Source: Acetobacterium sp. KB-1
GTDB taxonomy: Bacteria; Bacillota; Clostridia; Eubacteriales; Eubacteriaceae
Assembly (NCBI RefSeq): GCF_003260995.1
Contig: NZ_CP030040.1
Span: forward strand, 124,001-188,000
Direction: 5' to 3'
Length of the DNA stretch: 64,000 nucleotides
Below the pieces are notes generated by a model. It searched no databases. It was not told the DNA's origin and saw nothing but the letters and a program-made list of their open reading frames with translations. Position numbers and translations under genes: made by a program. How positions within the stretch are numbered: position 1 is the first letter of the stretch; every line of letters begins with the position of its first letter. Shown here piece by piece: positions 17,226-26,790 of this stretch.

Positions 17226-17879
17226 ATGGCAACTTTACAAGAAGTATCCCAATGTGTTTTGGAAGGTGATTTAGATAACGTAAAAGTACTGGTTCAAGCA
17301 CTTATTGATGAAGGCACAGAACCAATCGTGATAATTAATGAGGGCCTGATTGCCGGCATGAACATTGTCGCACCATTATTTAAAAGTGGTGAAATGTTTG
17401 TTCCCGAAGTTATGGAATCAGCCGATACCATGAACGAAGGCATGAAATTGGTAAAACCCTTGATTATGGACGGTGACATTCCCAGTAAAGGAAAGATGAT
17501 TATTGGAACCGTTAATGGTGATTTACATGATATTGGCAAGAATCTGTTAATCATGATGGTCGAAAGTCGCGGCTATACTGTAATTGATCTTGGTGTTGAT
17601 GTGAAGGAAGAAGATTTCTCGGCCGCCATTAAAAAACACAATCCTGATATCGTTGGGATGTCATCAATGTTAACAACGACAATGATGAAGATGGAATCAA
17701 CCATTGCGCAAATTAAAAAAGATGGACTCCGGGATAAAATTAAAATTATCATTGGTGGCGCTCCGGTAACCCAGGAATTTGCAAATGATATAGGCGCTGA
17801 TGGTTATTCAATGGATGCATCCACAGCAGTTGAACTGTGTGACCGGATGATGAGCAGTCCGGAAGAATTAAGCGCATAA
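17226..17879 (+). CDS. mtaC: methanol corrinoid protein MtaC
   Basis: A 217-residue corrinoid carrier. The cap domain is at about 1-85 and the B12-binding Rossmann domain at 88-210. The base-off motif DLHDIG (Asp99, His101, Gly104) and GGAPVT are intact. It receives the methyl group from MtaB and donates it to MtaA. AAGGAGG lies six bases before the ATG. It is similar to the other full corrinoid protein at 13337 but clearly diverged, suggesting an old duplication. Confidence 0.95.
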   Translation: MATLQEVSQCVLEGDLDNVKVLVQALIDEGTEPIVIINEGLIAGMNIVAPLFKSGEMFVPEVMESADTMNEGMKLVKPLIMDGDIPSKGKMIIGTVNGDLHDIGKNLLIMMVESRGYTVIDLGVDVKEEDFSAAIKKHNPDIVGMSSMLTTTMMKMESTIAQIKKDGLRDKIKIIIGGAPVTQEFANDIGADGYSMDASTAVELCDRMMSSPEELSA

Positions 17880-17911
17880 TAAATACATAATAATAGGAGG
17901 AGACAACAATC

Positions 17912-18712
17912 ATGCTGACAATTGTAGGTGAATTAATCAATACGAGTCGACCCGCTGTAAAAGAAGCCGCTAATAATCGGGATAAAGATCTGATCATTGA
18001 TCTTGCCGTCCGTCAGGCCAAGGCCGGAGCTACATATATTGATGTAAACTGTGGGAATATGATCAATAATGAAGATGAAATCATGGAATGGCTAGTAAAA
18101 ACGGTCCAAAGTGCTGTTGAAATACCCCTATGTATCGACAGTCCAAGCGCTTCGGCACTGGACATCGGCTTAAGTCTCTGTAAGTATGGTCGACCCATGA
18201 TCAATTCCATATCGGATGAAGAGGAACGATATGATGCTGTAGCACCGCTGATTGGTAAATACGATGCGAAAATTGTGGTGCTCTGCATGGACAGTACAGG
18301 GATGCCTGTAACATCAGATGATCGCATGAAGGTTGTTCATAAACTCCATGAGAAATTGACTCAGGAAGGGGTTAAGGAAGATGATATGTATTTTGATCCC
18401 CTGGTAAAACCGATTAGCAGTGTGACGACCGCTGGGGTCGAAGTATTAGAAACCATCAAAAAAACGAAAATGGAATATCCGAACGTACATTTCATGTGTG
18501 GACTCAGTAATATTTCGTATGGTCTCCCGAATCGAGCGATTCTTAATCGGCTCTTCGTTGTTCAGACCATGACACTGGGGATGGATGGCTATGTTCTGGA
18601 TCCAACGAACGACAAAACCATGGCCGATATTATCACCGCTAAAGCGTTGCTGGGTATGGATAATTACTGCGGCGGCTACATTAAAGCCCATCGAAAAGGT
18701 CTACTTGGCTAG
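17912..18712 (+). CDS. mtaA: methyltetrahydrofolate:corrinoid methyltransferase (MtaA/AcsE-like)
   Basis: A 266-residue pterin-binding TIM-barrel enzyme of the AcsE/MtrH/MetH type. Typical motifs are GELINTSR at the start, YIDVNCGN, LCIDSP and FMCGLSNISYGLPNR. It transfers the methyl group of MtaC to tetrahydrofolate, feeding the Wood-Ljungdahl methyl branch. This differs from the coenzyme-M MtaA of methanogens and is what is known from Acetobacterium mta operons. AGGAGG precedes the ATG. It is the last gene before a terminator. Confidence 0.94.
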   Translation: MLTIVGELINTSRPAVKEAANNRDKDLIIDLAVRQAKAGATYIDVNCGNMINNEDEIMEWLVKTVQSAVEIPLCIDSPSASALDIGLSLCKYGRPMINSISDEEERYDAVAPLIGKYDAKIVVLCMDSTGMPVTSDDRMKVVHKLHEKLTQEGVKEDDMYFDPLVKPISSVTTAGVEVLETIKKTKMEYPNVHFMCGLSNISYGLPNRAILNRLFVVQTMTLGMDGYVLDPTNDKTMADIITAKALLGMDNYCGGYIKAHRKGLLG

Positions 18713-18755
18713 AATTTAATATCTGAGATTTACTCCAATCGAATCCTATCAAAAA

Positions 18756-18783
18756 AAGTCGGCCTAATTGCCGGCTTTTTTTA
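18756..18783 (+). terminator. rho-independent terminator
   Basis: AAGTCGGC and GCCGGCTT pair (one G-U) around a six-base loop and are followed by a T run. It closes the mta operon. Confidence 0.85.
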
Positions 18784-18922
18784 ATGGGATAAAAGATGGT
18801 AATTCGATCAATAAGCGGATTTAAAGAAATGACTTACCTAAAAAATCAAAATTTCGATGAGTTTTAACATTAAATTTTTCAAAATTGTGATAAAATAGAA
18901 AAAAGTATGTGAGGTGACGTTT

Positions 18923-20473
18923 ATGATCAAGCGATTTTCAGTAATTTATATTGGCTCTATCCGGTGTGAACTAATCGTGGGACAGCGGGGAAAAGGGTGC
19001 ATTAAAATATTAGATCGAGCCATGTTTCCCATTAATTTCGGTAGTCAGAGTTTTACAAAGGGCGAGATTTCATTTAAATCTGTTTATGCATTATGTCAAA
19101 CGATTAATGCCTATATCGAAATGTCTAAAACTTATGGCGTTGAATCGATAAAAATATTTGGTACAACAGCGCTTCGTGAAGCAAGGAATCGGCTTTATAT
19201 CCTTGAGCAGATTAAAATTAATACCGGCGGCTATGAGGTTGAAATTCTCGATAAGGAAGAAGAAACGCATCTTATTTATCGTCACATGGTGTTAAAGTGT
19301 GATCCGGAATTTGACATTATCAATGAGACCAAAGCGGACCAGATGCTGGCATCAATTTCTAGTGGGAATGTGTCGGTGGCGCTGTTAAAAAATGGTATTA
19401 TTGATTATCATCAGACCGCCCAGTTGGGTTATCTCAAAATGAAGGAAATCCTTAAGTCCATTGAAGAAAATTCGGAGCGGTTCGAAACCCTGCTCATGGA
19501 GTTTATCTCCATCAATACCCAGGATTTTGTTGAAAATATCAGAAAGCGTCAGATTAAAAGGCTCTTCGTATCCTCCCATGAAGTCGATGTAATTGCACAA
19601 CTTTGTGGTTACACCGAGCGTCAGGACTACTACCGTGTAAATGCCAAAGAATTTGGCGAGTTATGCCAAACAGCTGGCGATCTGACCGTTAATCAATTAT
19701 TGAAGAAGTATCCGCTCTTGGATCAAAATGAGGCTGAAACCCTGAATCATACGCTGATGCTTTATCTAAAACTGTTGGCAGAAACGGGGGTGGATACGTT
19801 TATACTGATTCCGATGGTCATTGGGGATGCCTATTTAGACTTTCAATTTCAAATTACTAAAAGACAGCAACTTATTGAATGGATTGAAGCGGGCAGTTAT
19901 CTATCGGCAAAAACCATCGGTAAAAAATATCACACCAGTCACAAGCATTCGGAGTTTGTCGAAAAAATCAGCTTAAAGATTTTTGACTCCTTAAAGAAAT
20001 ACCATCAACTTGGAAAAAGGGAGCGCCAGCTTTTATCGATGCTTTGTTATCTCATGGAAGTGGGGAGTTTCATTGATCATAAGAATTTTTGGGTTCAGAG
20101 CCGGTATATTATTGAAACGACTGATATCATCGGGGTTACTGAGGAAGAGAAAGCCGTAATGGGAATGGTGGCAGAGGCGGTTAAGACAAATTTCATCAAA
20201 GAAGAAGAAAAAATGCATTCAAATGATGAAAAAGAGCAGTTGCTGGTTGCTAAACTGGCGGCAATTCTCAAACTGGCCATTGCCCTTGATAAAAGTTATC
20301 AGCAGAAAATTCAGAATATTTCCTGTCTCGTCAGAGATGAAAAATTAGTGATCAGCTTGACGACCGGGAAAAATTTTCAATTGGAAGAGTATTTTTTTAA
20401 GGCAAGCCGAATGACCATGGAAAATGTCTATGGCATTAAACCGATATTAAAGATTAAGAGGGTTGAATCATGA
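18923..20473 (+). CDS. Ppx/GppA-type phosphatase
   Basis: A 516-residue protein of the acetate/sugar-kinase/Hsp70 fold. The Ppx/GppA N-terminal domain covers about 1-290 (FGTTALREARN is the family TxAxRxA-type motif). The C-terminal half is helical and HD-like. The P-loop after the first strand is diverged (IYIGSIRCELIVG) compared with the second Ppx of this operon. The ATG at 18923 is preferred to a GTG at 18914, because GAGGTGA lies six bases before it. It overlaps ppk by four bases (ATGA), so the genes are coupled. Exopolyphosphatase or pppGpp hydrolase activity is likely but less sure than for the gene at 22581. Confidence 0.83.
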   Translation: MIKRFSVIYIGSIRCELIVGQRGKGCIKILDRAMFPINFGSQSFTKGEISFKSVYALCQTINAYIEMSKTYGVESIKIFGTTALREARNRLYILEQIKINTGGYEVEILDKEEETHLIYRHMVLKCDPEFDIINETKADQMLASISSGNVSVALLKNGIIDYHQTAQLGYLKMKEILKSIEENSERFETLLMEFISINTQDFVENIRKRQIKRLFVSSHEVDVIAQLCGYTERQDYYRVNAKEFGELCQTAGDLTVNQLLKKYPLLDQNEAETLNHTLMLYLKLLAETGVDTFILIPMVIGDAYLDFQFQITKRQQLIEWIEAGSYLSAKTIGKKYHTSHKHSEFVEKISLKIFDSLKKYHQLGKRERQLLSMLCYLMEVGSFIDHKNFWVQSRYIIETTDIIGVTEEEKAVMGMVAEAVKTNFIKEEEKMHSNDEKEQLLVAKLAAILKLAIALDKSYQQKIQNISCLVRDEKLVISLTTGKNFQLEEYFFKASRMTMENVYGIKPILKIKRVES

Positions 20474-22578
20474 AGAGTAGTTTATTGATAAATAGAGAGA
20501 TCAGTTGGTTGGATTTTAATTATCGGGTCCTGGAAGAAGCGTATGATAAAGGTAATTTGGTTATGGACCGGCTTAAATTTTTAGCCATTACAGCATCCAA
20601 TTTGGATGAGTTTTTTATGGTTCGGGTGGCCGGCATCATGGATCAGATTAATGTAGGCTATAACAAAAAAACGGTGGATGGCTTAACCCCCACTGAGCAA
20701 TTAACAATTCTCAATGGCATCACTCAGGAAATGATGGCCAAACAATATACCTGTTTATCAAAATCGATCATACCGGAACTGAATCAGAATAATATCTTTT
20801 TTTTGAGTTATAATGAGCTGGATGAAGAGGGTAAGGATTTTGCCCTTCATTATTTCAGGCACGAATGTTACCCGGTTTTGACCCCTCAGGCGATTGATAA
20901 CAGCCGTCCCTTTCCTTTGGTGAAAAACAACCAGGTTTATCTTTGTATTATGCTCCATGATACAGAAGCAAAGGTAAAGGATGAAAAGGATTTTTTGGCC
21001 ATCCTCGAGATTCCCAAGGTTTTGGATCGGATTATTGCGTTGCCCAGAGCTGAAGATTCCAAGATTCTTAATTATATTTTTGTTGAAGATCTGATCAGTC
21101 CCTTTGTTAATGAGCTGTTTACTGGCTATGATGTCAAACAGGTCAGCGAATTTCGAATTACGAGAAATGGTGACTTGGCCATCGATGAGGATGAAGCCGA
21201 AGATCTACTGATCGAAATTGAGAAATCCATTCAGCAGCGTAAATGGGGGGCCAGTATCAAACTCGAAGTTACGAAAGACATGAGCAAAAAAATGAAAAAA
21301 TGGCTCATGAATGAGTTGGAGATTGCTGAAAGCGAGTTGTATGAGCTTAAGGGGAATTTAGATCTGAGCTGTTTTATGAAATTTCAGAGCCGTAGTGAAT
21401 TTAGTGAACTGAGGGAACCACGTTATACTCCGATGATTTCCAATGAATTTTATGGAGCGACTGATATTTTTGAGGTGATCCGAAAAAAAGACCGCTTGCT
21501 CCACCATCCTTACCAGTCTTTTCAAACAGTGGTGGATTTTGTTAAAGCAGCATCGATCGATCCGGATGTGCTGGCCATTAAACAAACACTTTATCGCGTC
21601 AGCGGCGATTCTCCTATTATTGAAGCCTTGATCCAGGCGGCTCAGTATGGCAAACAGGTAACCGTCCTGGTAGAACTTAAAGCTCGTTTTGATGAAGCCA
21701 ATAATATTGTTTGGGCAAAAAAATTAGAACAGGCCGGGTGCCACGTGATTTATGGTTTGGTAGGACTAAAAATTCACTGTAAAATGATCTTGGTGGTGAG
21801 AAAAGAATCTGATGGGATCAGACGCTATGTGCATCTGGGTACGGGAAACTACAATGATGTGACTGCAGGTCTTTATACTGATATGGGGATGTTTACAGCC
21901 AAGGAAAGCTATGGATCCGATGTTTCGACGCTTTTTAATCTGCTCTCCGGATATAGTCACTATGCGCTTTGGAAAAAAATTGAAGTGGCGCCTAAAACCC
22001 TGCGAAATGCTTTTTATATTGCCATTGACCGGGAAATTGAGAACATTAAAATGGGTGAAAAAGGAAAGATTATTGCAAAAATGAACTCACTAGTGGACGA
22101 AGGCATTATCAATAAGTTGTATGAAGCATCTCAGGCTGGGGTTGAAATTAAACTGATTGTTCGCGGGATGTGTTCGCTTAAGCCGGGCTTGCCGGGGATC
22201 AGCGAACAGATTACTGTTCATAGTATTGTGGGAACCTTTCTGGAACATAGCCGAATTTATTATTTTTACAATCAGGGCAAGGAAGATATTTTTCTTTCGA
22301 GTGCGGACTGGATGGAACGAAACTTGAATCGGCGAATCGAAACACTCTTTCCAGTCGAGGAAGAGAGCCTCAAGAAGGAAATCAAACATATATTGGATAT
22401 TACCTTAAAAGATACCGTTAAAACTCGGTTAATGACCGAAACCGGATCGTACATACGCATTGACAAACGTGGAAAAGAGCTGATCTCCTGCCAGGACTAC
22501 TTCTGCAATGAAGCAGAGCAAGAATTTGAACAGGCCAGGAATCAAGCAGTTTTATTACAGAATATTGAGGGAGAATAG
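20470..22578 (+). CDS. ppk: polyphosphate kinase PPK1
   Basis: A 702-residue kinase that makes and uses polyphosphate from ATP. The family start is clear (NREISWLDFNYRVLEEA). The autophosphorylated His is His436 in LKIHCKM and the second active-site His is His593 in LEHSRI, nearly the same numbers as His435 and His592 of E. coli. Length is standard. It is sandwiched between two Ppx/GppA genes, with four-base overlap upstream and a two-base gap downstream. The module would set polyphosphate levels as energy and phosphate reserve or stress signal. Confidence 0.97.
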   Translation: MKSSLLINREISWLDFNYRVLEEAYDKGNLVMDRLKFLAITASNLDEFFMVRVAGIMDQINVGYNKKTVDGLTPTEQLTILNGITQEMMAKQYTCLSKSIIPELNQNNIFFLSYNELDEEGKDFALHYFRHECYPVLTPQAIDNSRPFPLVKNNQVYLCIMLHDTEAKVKDEKDFLAILEIPKVLDRIIALPRAEDSKILNYIFVEDLISPFVNELFTGYDVKQVSEFRITRNGDLAIDEDEAEDLLIEIEKSIQQRKWGASIKLEVTKDMSKKMKKWLMNELEIAESELYELKGNLDLSCFMKFQSRSEFSELREPRYTPMISNEFYGATDIFEVIRKKDRLLHHPYQSFQTVVDFVKAASIDPDVLAIKQTLYRVSGDSPIIEALIQAAQYGKQVTVLVELKARFDEANNIVWAKKLEQAGCHVIYGLVGLKIHCKMILVVRKESDGIRRYVHLGTGNYNDVTAGLYTDMGMFTAKESYGSDVSTLFNLLSGYSHYALWKKIEVAPKTLRNAFYIAIDREIENIKMGEKGKIIAKMNSLVDEGIINKLYEASQAGVEIKLIVRGMCSLKPGLPGISEQITVHSIVGTFLEHSRIYYFYNQGKEDIFLSSADWMERNLNRRIETLFPVEEESLKKEIKHILDITLKDTVKTRLMTETGSYIRIDKRGKELISCQDYFCNEAEQEFEQARNQAVLLQNIEGE

Positions 22579-22580
22579 AC

Positions 22581-24116
22581 GTGGAAAGACGAAATATTGG
22601 TGTTATTGACATTGGCTCAAATAGTGTCCATCTGGTGATTGGCGAATACTATAATAATGAATATTTTCAAATTATAGATGATGTAAAGGTGAACGTTCGC
22701 TTAAACGACGGACTGGAAGAAACGGGAGAGCTCCAACAGGATCGAATGGACTTTGGCATTGAAACCCTCAGTATGTTTGTTAGCATGTGTAAGGCTTATC
22801 ATATTAAAAAGGTCATTGCAGTGGCAACGGCAGCGGTTCGAAAAGCAACGAACGGAGCCGAATATGTGGCACGAATCAAGGCCGAAGTGGGACTGGAAGT
22901 AACCATCATCCCCGGTGAGGTTGAGGCCTCCATGGATTATCTGGGGGCGATCAATACGTTGGACATTAAGGATGCTCTGCTCATGGACATCGGCGGTGGC
23001 AGCACCGAGTTTGTTCTCATTAAAGGTCGAAAAAAAGTGGACACCGTCAGTCTGCCCTTCGGGTCCATTGATTTGGCTGAAAAATTTGATTTGACAGATG
23101 AGGTTACAGATAAAAAACTTAAGGCTTTGGATGAATTTTTAAAAGAAGCTTTCAACGAGATGCCAATACTGAAAAAAGCCGCTGGTTTGCCAGTCATCGG
23201 CGTGGGCGGAACCATTCGCAATGTTGGTCGGATTCATCGTAGCTTTGTTGATTATCCACTAGAAATCGCCCATAACTATCGGATGAAATCAAATGACGTG
23301 AAACGGATCTGTGAAATGGCCGCCGGCATGAATTTAGCGGAGCGGTCGAATCTTAAAGGTTTGTCAAAAGGCCGGATCGATATTTTTGTGGGTTCCAGCC
23401 ATACCCTGGAACGGGTTATGAAACACATCGATTCACCCGAATTGATTATCAGTAATGCCGGTTTGCGGGACGGTATTATCTATGATTATTTTGGTTATAA
23501 CGAAGACAATCTGGTTTATGATATTTTTGAACTGTCGCTGGTTAATATTATGCTTAACTTTAATGTAAACATTCCCCATGCGTATCATGTTCTTAAACTC
23601 GCAGAAAATCTGTTTGAACAGCTAAAACCGCTACATAACATTAAAGGGGATGTGCGTAAAATGATTCGCGCCAGTGCGATGCTCCATGATGTGGGGATTA
23701 AGCTACAATTTGGAAACCATCATGAACATAGTTTTTATATTATCTTAAACTCAGGTCTTTTGGGGATTGAGCAAAAAGAATTACTGATGAGTGCGTTTAT
23801 TGCCCTCAATCATCGCACCAATAAAAAGATTCAGATTTCGGAAGAATACTTCGGATTGCTTCAAGATAATGAGCGGCATCTCATTGATCAGCTGAGTCTA
23901 TTTCTGCAGATATCGGAGTATCTGGACCGCAGCATGGATGGGGTAGTAAAAGACGTGAAGTGTGTTATTATGGAAAAAGAAGTCCAGCTTAATGTACTGA
24001 CAACGGGTCATTCGGTATTTGATAACATGATTGTCAATGAATGTGGTAAAAAATTTAAGCGGGTGTTTAACAAAACGTTGACGATTAATAATAAGGTCAT
24101 TATTTCAAAACGATAA
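22581..24116 (+). CDS. ppx: exopolyphosphatase, Ppx/GppA with HD-like domain
   Basis: A 511-residue enzyme. The phosphate loop is GVIDIGSNSVHLVIG, followed by ATAAVRKATN and the second loop MDIGGGSTEFVLI, all intact Ppx/GppA motifs. The C-terminal part (about 310-500) has the HD-type motif SAMLHDVG and a second HHEHS cluster. It removes terminal phosphate from polyphosphate, or pppGpp. It starts with GTG two bases after ppk stops, with GAGGGAG before it. It is the better conserved of the two Ppx proteins here. Confidence 0.93.
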   Translation: MERRNIGVIDIGSNSVHLVIGEYYNNEYFQIIDDVKVNVRLNDGLEETGELQQDRMDFGIETLSMFVSMCKAYHIKKVIAVATAAVRKATNGAEYVARIKAEVGLEVTIIPGEVEASMDYLGAINTLDIKDALLMDIGGGSTEFVLIKGRKKVDTVSLPFGSIDLAEKFDLTDEVTDKKLKALDEFLKEAFNEMPILKKAAGLPVIGVGGTIRNVGRIHRSFVDYPLEIAHNYRMKSNDVKRICEMAAGMNLAERSNLKGLSKGRIDIFVGSSHTLERVMKHIDSPELIISNAGLRDGIIYDYFGYNEDNLVYDIFELSLVNIMLNFNVNIPHAYHVLKLAENLFEQLKPLHNIKGDVRKMIRASAMLHDVGIKLQFGNHHEHSFYIILNSGLLGIEQKELLMSAFIALNHRTNKKIQISEEYFGLLQDNERHLIDQLSLFLQISEYLDRSMDGVVKDVKCVIMEKEVQLNVLTTGHSVFDNMIVNECGKKFKRVFNKTLTINNKVIISKR

Positions 24117-24160
24117 AAAAGCCACCAATTATTCCGAGTGAAGAATTGGTGGCTTTTTTT
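24115..24160 (+). terminator. bidirectional terminator
   Basis: A 16-bp perfect stem (24115-24130 with 24144-24159), flanked by A and T runs, lies between the convergent ppx and livF genes and can serve both strands. Confidence 0.92.
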
Positions 24161-24169
24161 ATCAGATTG

Positions 24170-24883
24170 CTATTTATTACGATGGCTCTTGCCAAGATAA
24201 GCTTCTTTAATGCTTTCGTCAGCCAAAAGTTCTTTACCGGAACCTTCTTTCGTGATTTTTCCAGTTTCCAGTACATAGGCATAATCGGCTACTCGCAGCG
24301 CCATATTGGCATTTTGTTCGATTAAGAGAATCGTCATTCCTTCTTTATTCAAGGTTTCGATGATATCAAAAATACCTTGAACAATCAGCGGAGCAAGTCC
24401 CAGCGAAGGTTCATCCATCATTAGTAGTTTTGGCCGACTCATCATCGCCCGCCCAACTGCCAGCATTTGCTGCTCGCCACCAGATAAGGTTCCGGCGTGT
24501 TGCCAGGAACGTTCTTCCAACCGGGGAAACAAACCGTAGATTCTCTGGATATCCTCATCCAAATTGTCTTTGCGCATATAAGCACCAATTTTTAAATTTT
24601 CCAGAACTGTCAGATCGGGGAATACATGTCGGCCTTCCGGTACCAGGGTGATGCCTTTATCGACAACTTTTGTAGTGTCCAGACCCAGAAGTTCGTCACC
24701 GTGATAGGTAATACTCCCAGCCTTTGATTTAACCAGATTGACGATGGCACGGAGAGTGGTACTTTTTCCAGCACCGTTCGCTCCAATCAGTGTTACAATT
24801 TTACCTTCCGGCACTTCCAGATCAATGCCTTTTACCGCTTCAATTCCGCCATAAGCGACTTGCAAATTACTAATCTTCAACAT
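24170..24883 (-). CDS. livF: branched-chain amino acid ABC transporter ATPase LivF
   Basis: A 237-residue ATPase. Walker A is GANGAGKST, the signature LSGGEQQML, Walker B LLMMDEPSLGLAP, and the switch IEQN. The LivF-type wording GRHVFPDLTVLENL is clear. Together with LivG it powers uptake of leucine, isoleucine and valine (or a related amide). It is the last gene of a five-gene minus-strand operon and overlaps livG by 14 bases. Confidence 0.96.
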   Translation of the reverse strand: MLKISNLQVAYGGIEAVKGIDLEVPEGKIVTLIGANGAGKSTTLRAIVNLVKSKAGSITYHGDELLGLDTTKVVDKGITLVPEGRHVFPDLTVLENLKIGAYMRKDNLDEDIQRIYGLFPRLEERSWQHAGTLSGGEQQMLAVGRAMMSRPKLLMMDEPSLGLAPLIVQGIFDIIETLNKEGMTILLIEQNANMALRVADYAYVLETGKITKEGSGKELLADESIKEAYLGKSHRNK

Positions 24884-25673
24884 CGGCGTCTACCCCCAAG
24901 TATGCTTCAATAACCTTTGGATCATTTTGAACCTCGTCAGGCGTTCCTTTAGCGATGGTACAGCCAAAATCCAAGACATAGATATGATCAGAAATTTCCA
25001 TAACCAGATCCATATGATGCTCAATCATAAAAATGGTCAGATCAAAATCAGTTTTCAATTTAAAAATCAGGGCCGTCAATTCGTCTGTTTCCTGGGGGTT
25101 CATCCCCGCAGCTGGTTCATCCAAAAGAAGCAGTTGCGGTTTGGTTGCCAAGGCTCGGGCGATTTCCAGATGCCGTTGTTGTCCATAGGGCAGGGAAGAG
25201 GCTTTTTCGTTTTTCAGATCGATGAGTCCCAGTCGCTCCAGTAAGAATTCACAATCGGCCTTAGCCTGACGTTCGCCCTTTTTTGCTTTCGGTGCTCTGA
25301 GTATCGCGGAAAGAAAGCTATAATTCGCATTGACATGGGTAGCCACTAGGACGTTTTCAAGAACGGTGAGTTCTTTAAACAGCCGGATATTCTGAAAGGT
25401 TCGGGCAATGCCCAGGCCAGCTATTTTATCGGGTTTTTTTCCGGTAATATCAATCTCGGCGGCGTTGTCCGTTTTATCTGTTGGGGTAAAAAAAACCTTC
25501 CCATTGGTGGGGGTATAAACACCGGTGATGACATTAAAGGCGGTAGTTTTACCGGCGCCATTGGGTCCGATCAAAGCGGCCAATTCGCCTTTTTTGATAT
25601 CAATGTTTAAGTCATTGACGGCGACTACACCGCCAAATTGCATGATGACATTTTCTGTTCTTAGAAGACTCAT
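24870..25673 (-). CDS. livG: branched-chain amino acid ABC transporter ATPase LivG
   Basis: A 267-residue ATPase. Walker A is GPNGAGKTT and Walker B LLLLDEPAAGMNP. The LivG-type insertion with GIARTFQNIRLF and the switch IEHHMD are present. The signature is degenerate (LPYGQQRH), normal for LivG. It overlaps livF downstream and starts within the stop codon of livM. Confidence 0.96.
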   Translation of the reverse strand: MSLLRTENVIMQFGGVVAVNDLNIDIKKGELAALIGPNGAGKTTAFNVITGVYTPTNGKVFFTPTDKTDNAAEIDITGKKPDKIAGLGIARTFQNIRLFKELTVLENVLVATHVNANYSFLSAILRAPKAKKGERQAKADCEFLLERLGLIDLKNEKASSLPYGQQRHLEIARALATKPQLLLLDEPAAGMNPQETDELTALIFKLKTDFDLTIFMIEHHMDLVMEISDHIYVLDFGCTIAKGTPDEVQNDPKVIEAYLGVDADVED

Positions 25674-26776
25674 TAATTGCCACCTCCTTCAGTTGAGGTC
25701 TTTTTTTTGCTTAGTTTTTTCTTGATTACCCGGTATTTTTCTGCAATGAAATCCCAGGTGAGCTCATTGGTACCCATTAAGCCCTTTCGGTAGAAGAGGA
25801 CGATGACCATCAGTAGGAATGAGAAAACAACCATTCTTAGTCCCGGTCTGAAGATGGGCAGATCCAGGCCGAAGGCCATCGGTTCATCCAGAAAACGCAG
25901 GGCTTCCTGACCCAAGGTGACGACAAAGCTGGCAATGATGGTTCCAGAGATACTACCCATGCCACCAAGAACAATGATTAGCAAAAAGTTGTATGTCAGG
26001 ATAAAATAAAATTGTTTGGGGTCAACCGTTCCCAGTAGGGCAGCAAATAATCCGCCGCCGATGCCGGTGAAAAACGCACCAATCAGAAATGAGGTCATCT
26101 TTGTTTTAAAGAGTGCTACGCCCATCGCTTCGGCAGCTATTTCGTCTTCACGGATGGATTTAAATGCCCGCCCGTAGGTTGAGTTAATCAGTAGGATCGT
26201 TGCAATGATGATAATGATCGCAATCCCATAAGTCCACCAGAGACTACTGATGGTCGGAATGCTCTTAATGCCCAGTGCACCATTGGTAATAGACTGAGTA
26301 TTGGTGAATATGATTCGGATAATTTCAGAAAAACCAAGGGTAGCAATGGCCAGGTAATCACCTCGGAGTCGCAAGCAAGGTGAGCCAATGAAAAAGGCCG
26401 CTACAGCCGAAGCCAGACCACCCAGAATCAAAGCGACAATAAAGGGTAATTCAATATTGGCTAGAAATGGTACCATCGGCTCAAGATAGAAAATTGCTGC
26501 TCGCGACTCGATGGGAACGGTAAAGACCGCTACAGTATAGGCGCCAATGGCCATAAAACCGGCCTGTCCCAATGAAAATTGTCCGGTAAAACCGTTGACC
26601 AGATTCATCGCTAAACTGACGATGACATAAATCGCGCATAAATTAAGTAACCGCCGCACATAGGAATCAACAAAATTGTCGGCTAAACCGATCCCAATTA
26701 GCAGCACCACCAAAAATACGGCTGTTTTCCAGTGAAGTTTTAAGTAGGCACCGATGTTGTTTTGAGTTTCTTTCAT
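25673..26776 (-). CDS. livM: branched-chain amino acid ABC permease LivM
   Basis: A 367-residue permease with about nine membrane spans. The family motifs VNGFTGQFSLGQAGFMAIGAY and GGMGSISG are present. A lysine-rich cytoplasmic tail (KKKLSKKKT) ends the protein. The start is set by GGGGAGGT eight bases before the ATG. It pairs with LivH to form the channel. Confidence 0.95.
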   Translation of the reverse strand: MKETQNNIGAYLKLHWKTAVFLVVLLIGIGLADNFVDSYVRRLLNLCAIYVIVSLAMNLVNGFTGQFSLGQAGFMAIGAYTVAVFTVPIESRAAIFYLEPMVPFLANIELPFIVALILGGLASAVAAFFIGSPCLRLRGDYLAIATLGFSEIIRIIFTNTQSITNGALGIKSIPTISSLWWTYGIAIIIIIATILLINSTYGRAFKSIREDEIAAEAMGVALFKTKMTSFLIGAFFTGIGGGLFAALLGTVDPKQFYFILTYNFLLIIVLGGMGSISGTIIASFVVTLGQEALRFLDEPMAFGLDLPIFRPGLRMVVFSFLLMVIVLFYRKGLMGTNELTWDFIAEKYRVIKKKLSKKKTSTEGGGN

Positions 26777-26790
26777 TTCTGGTACCTCCC

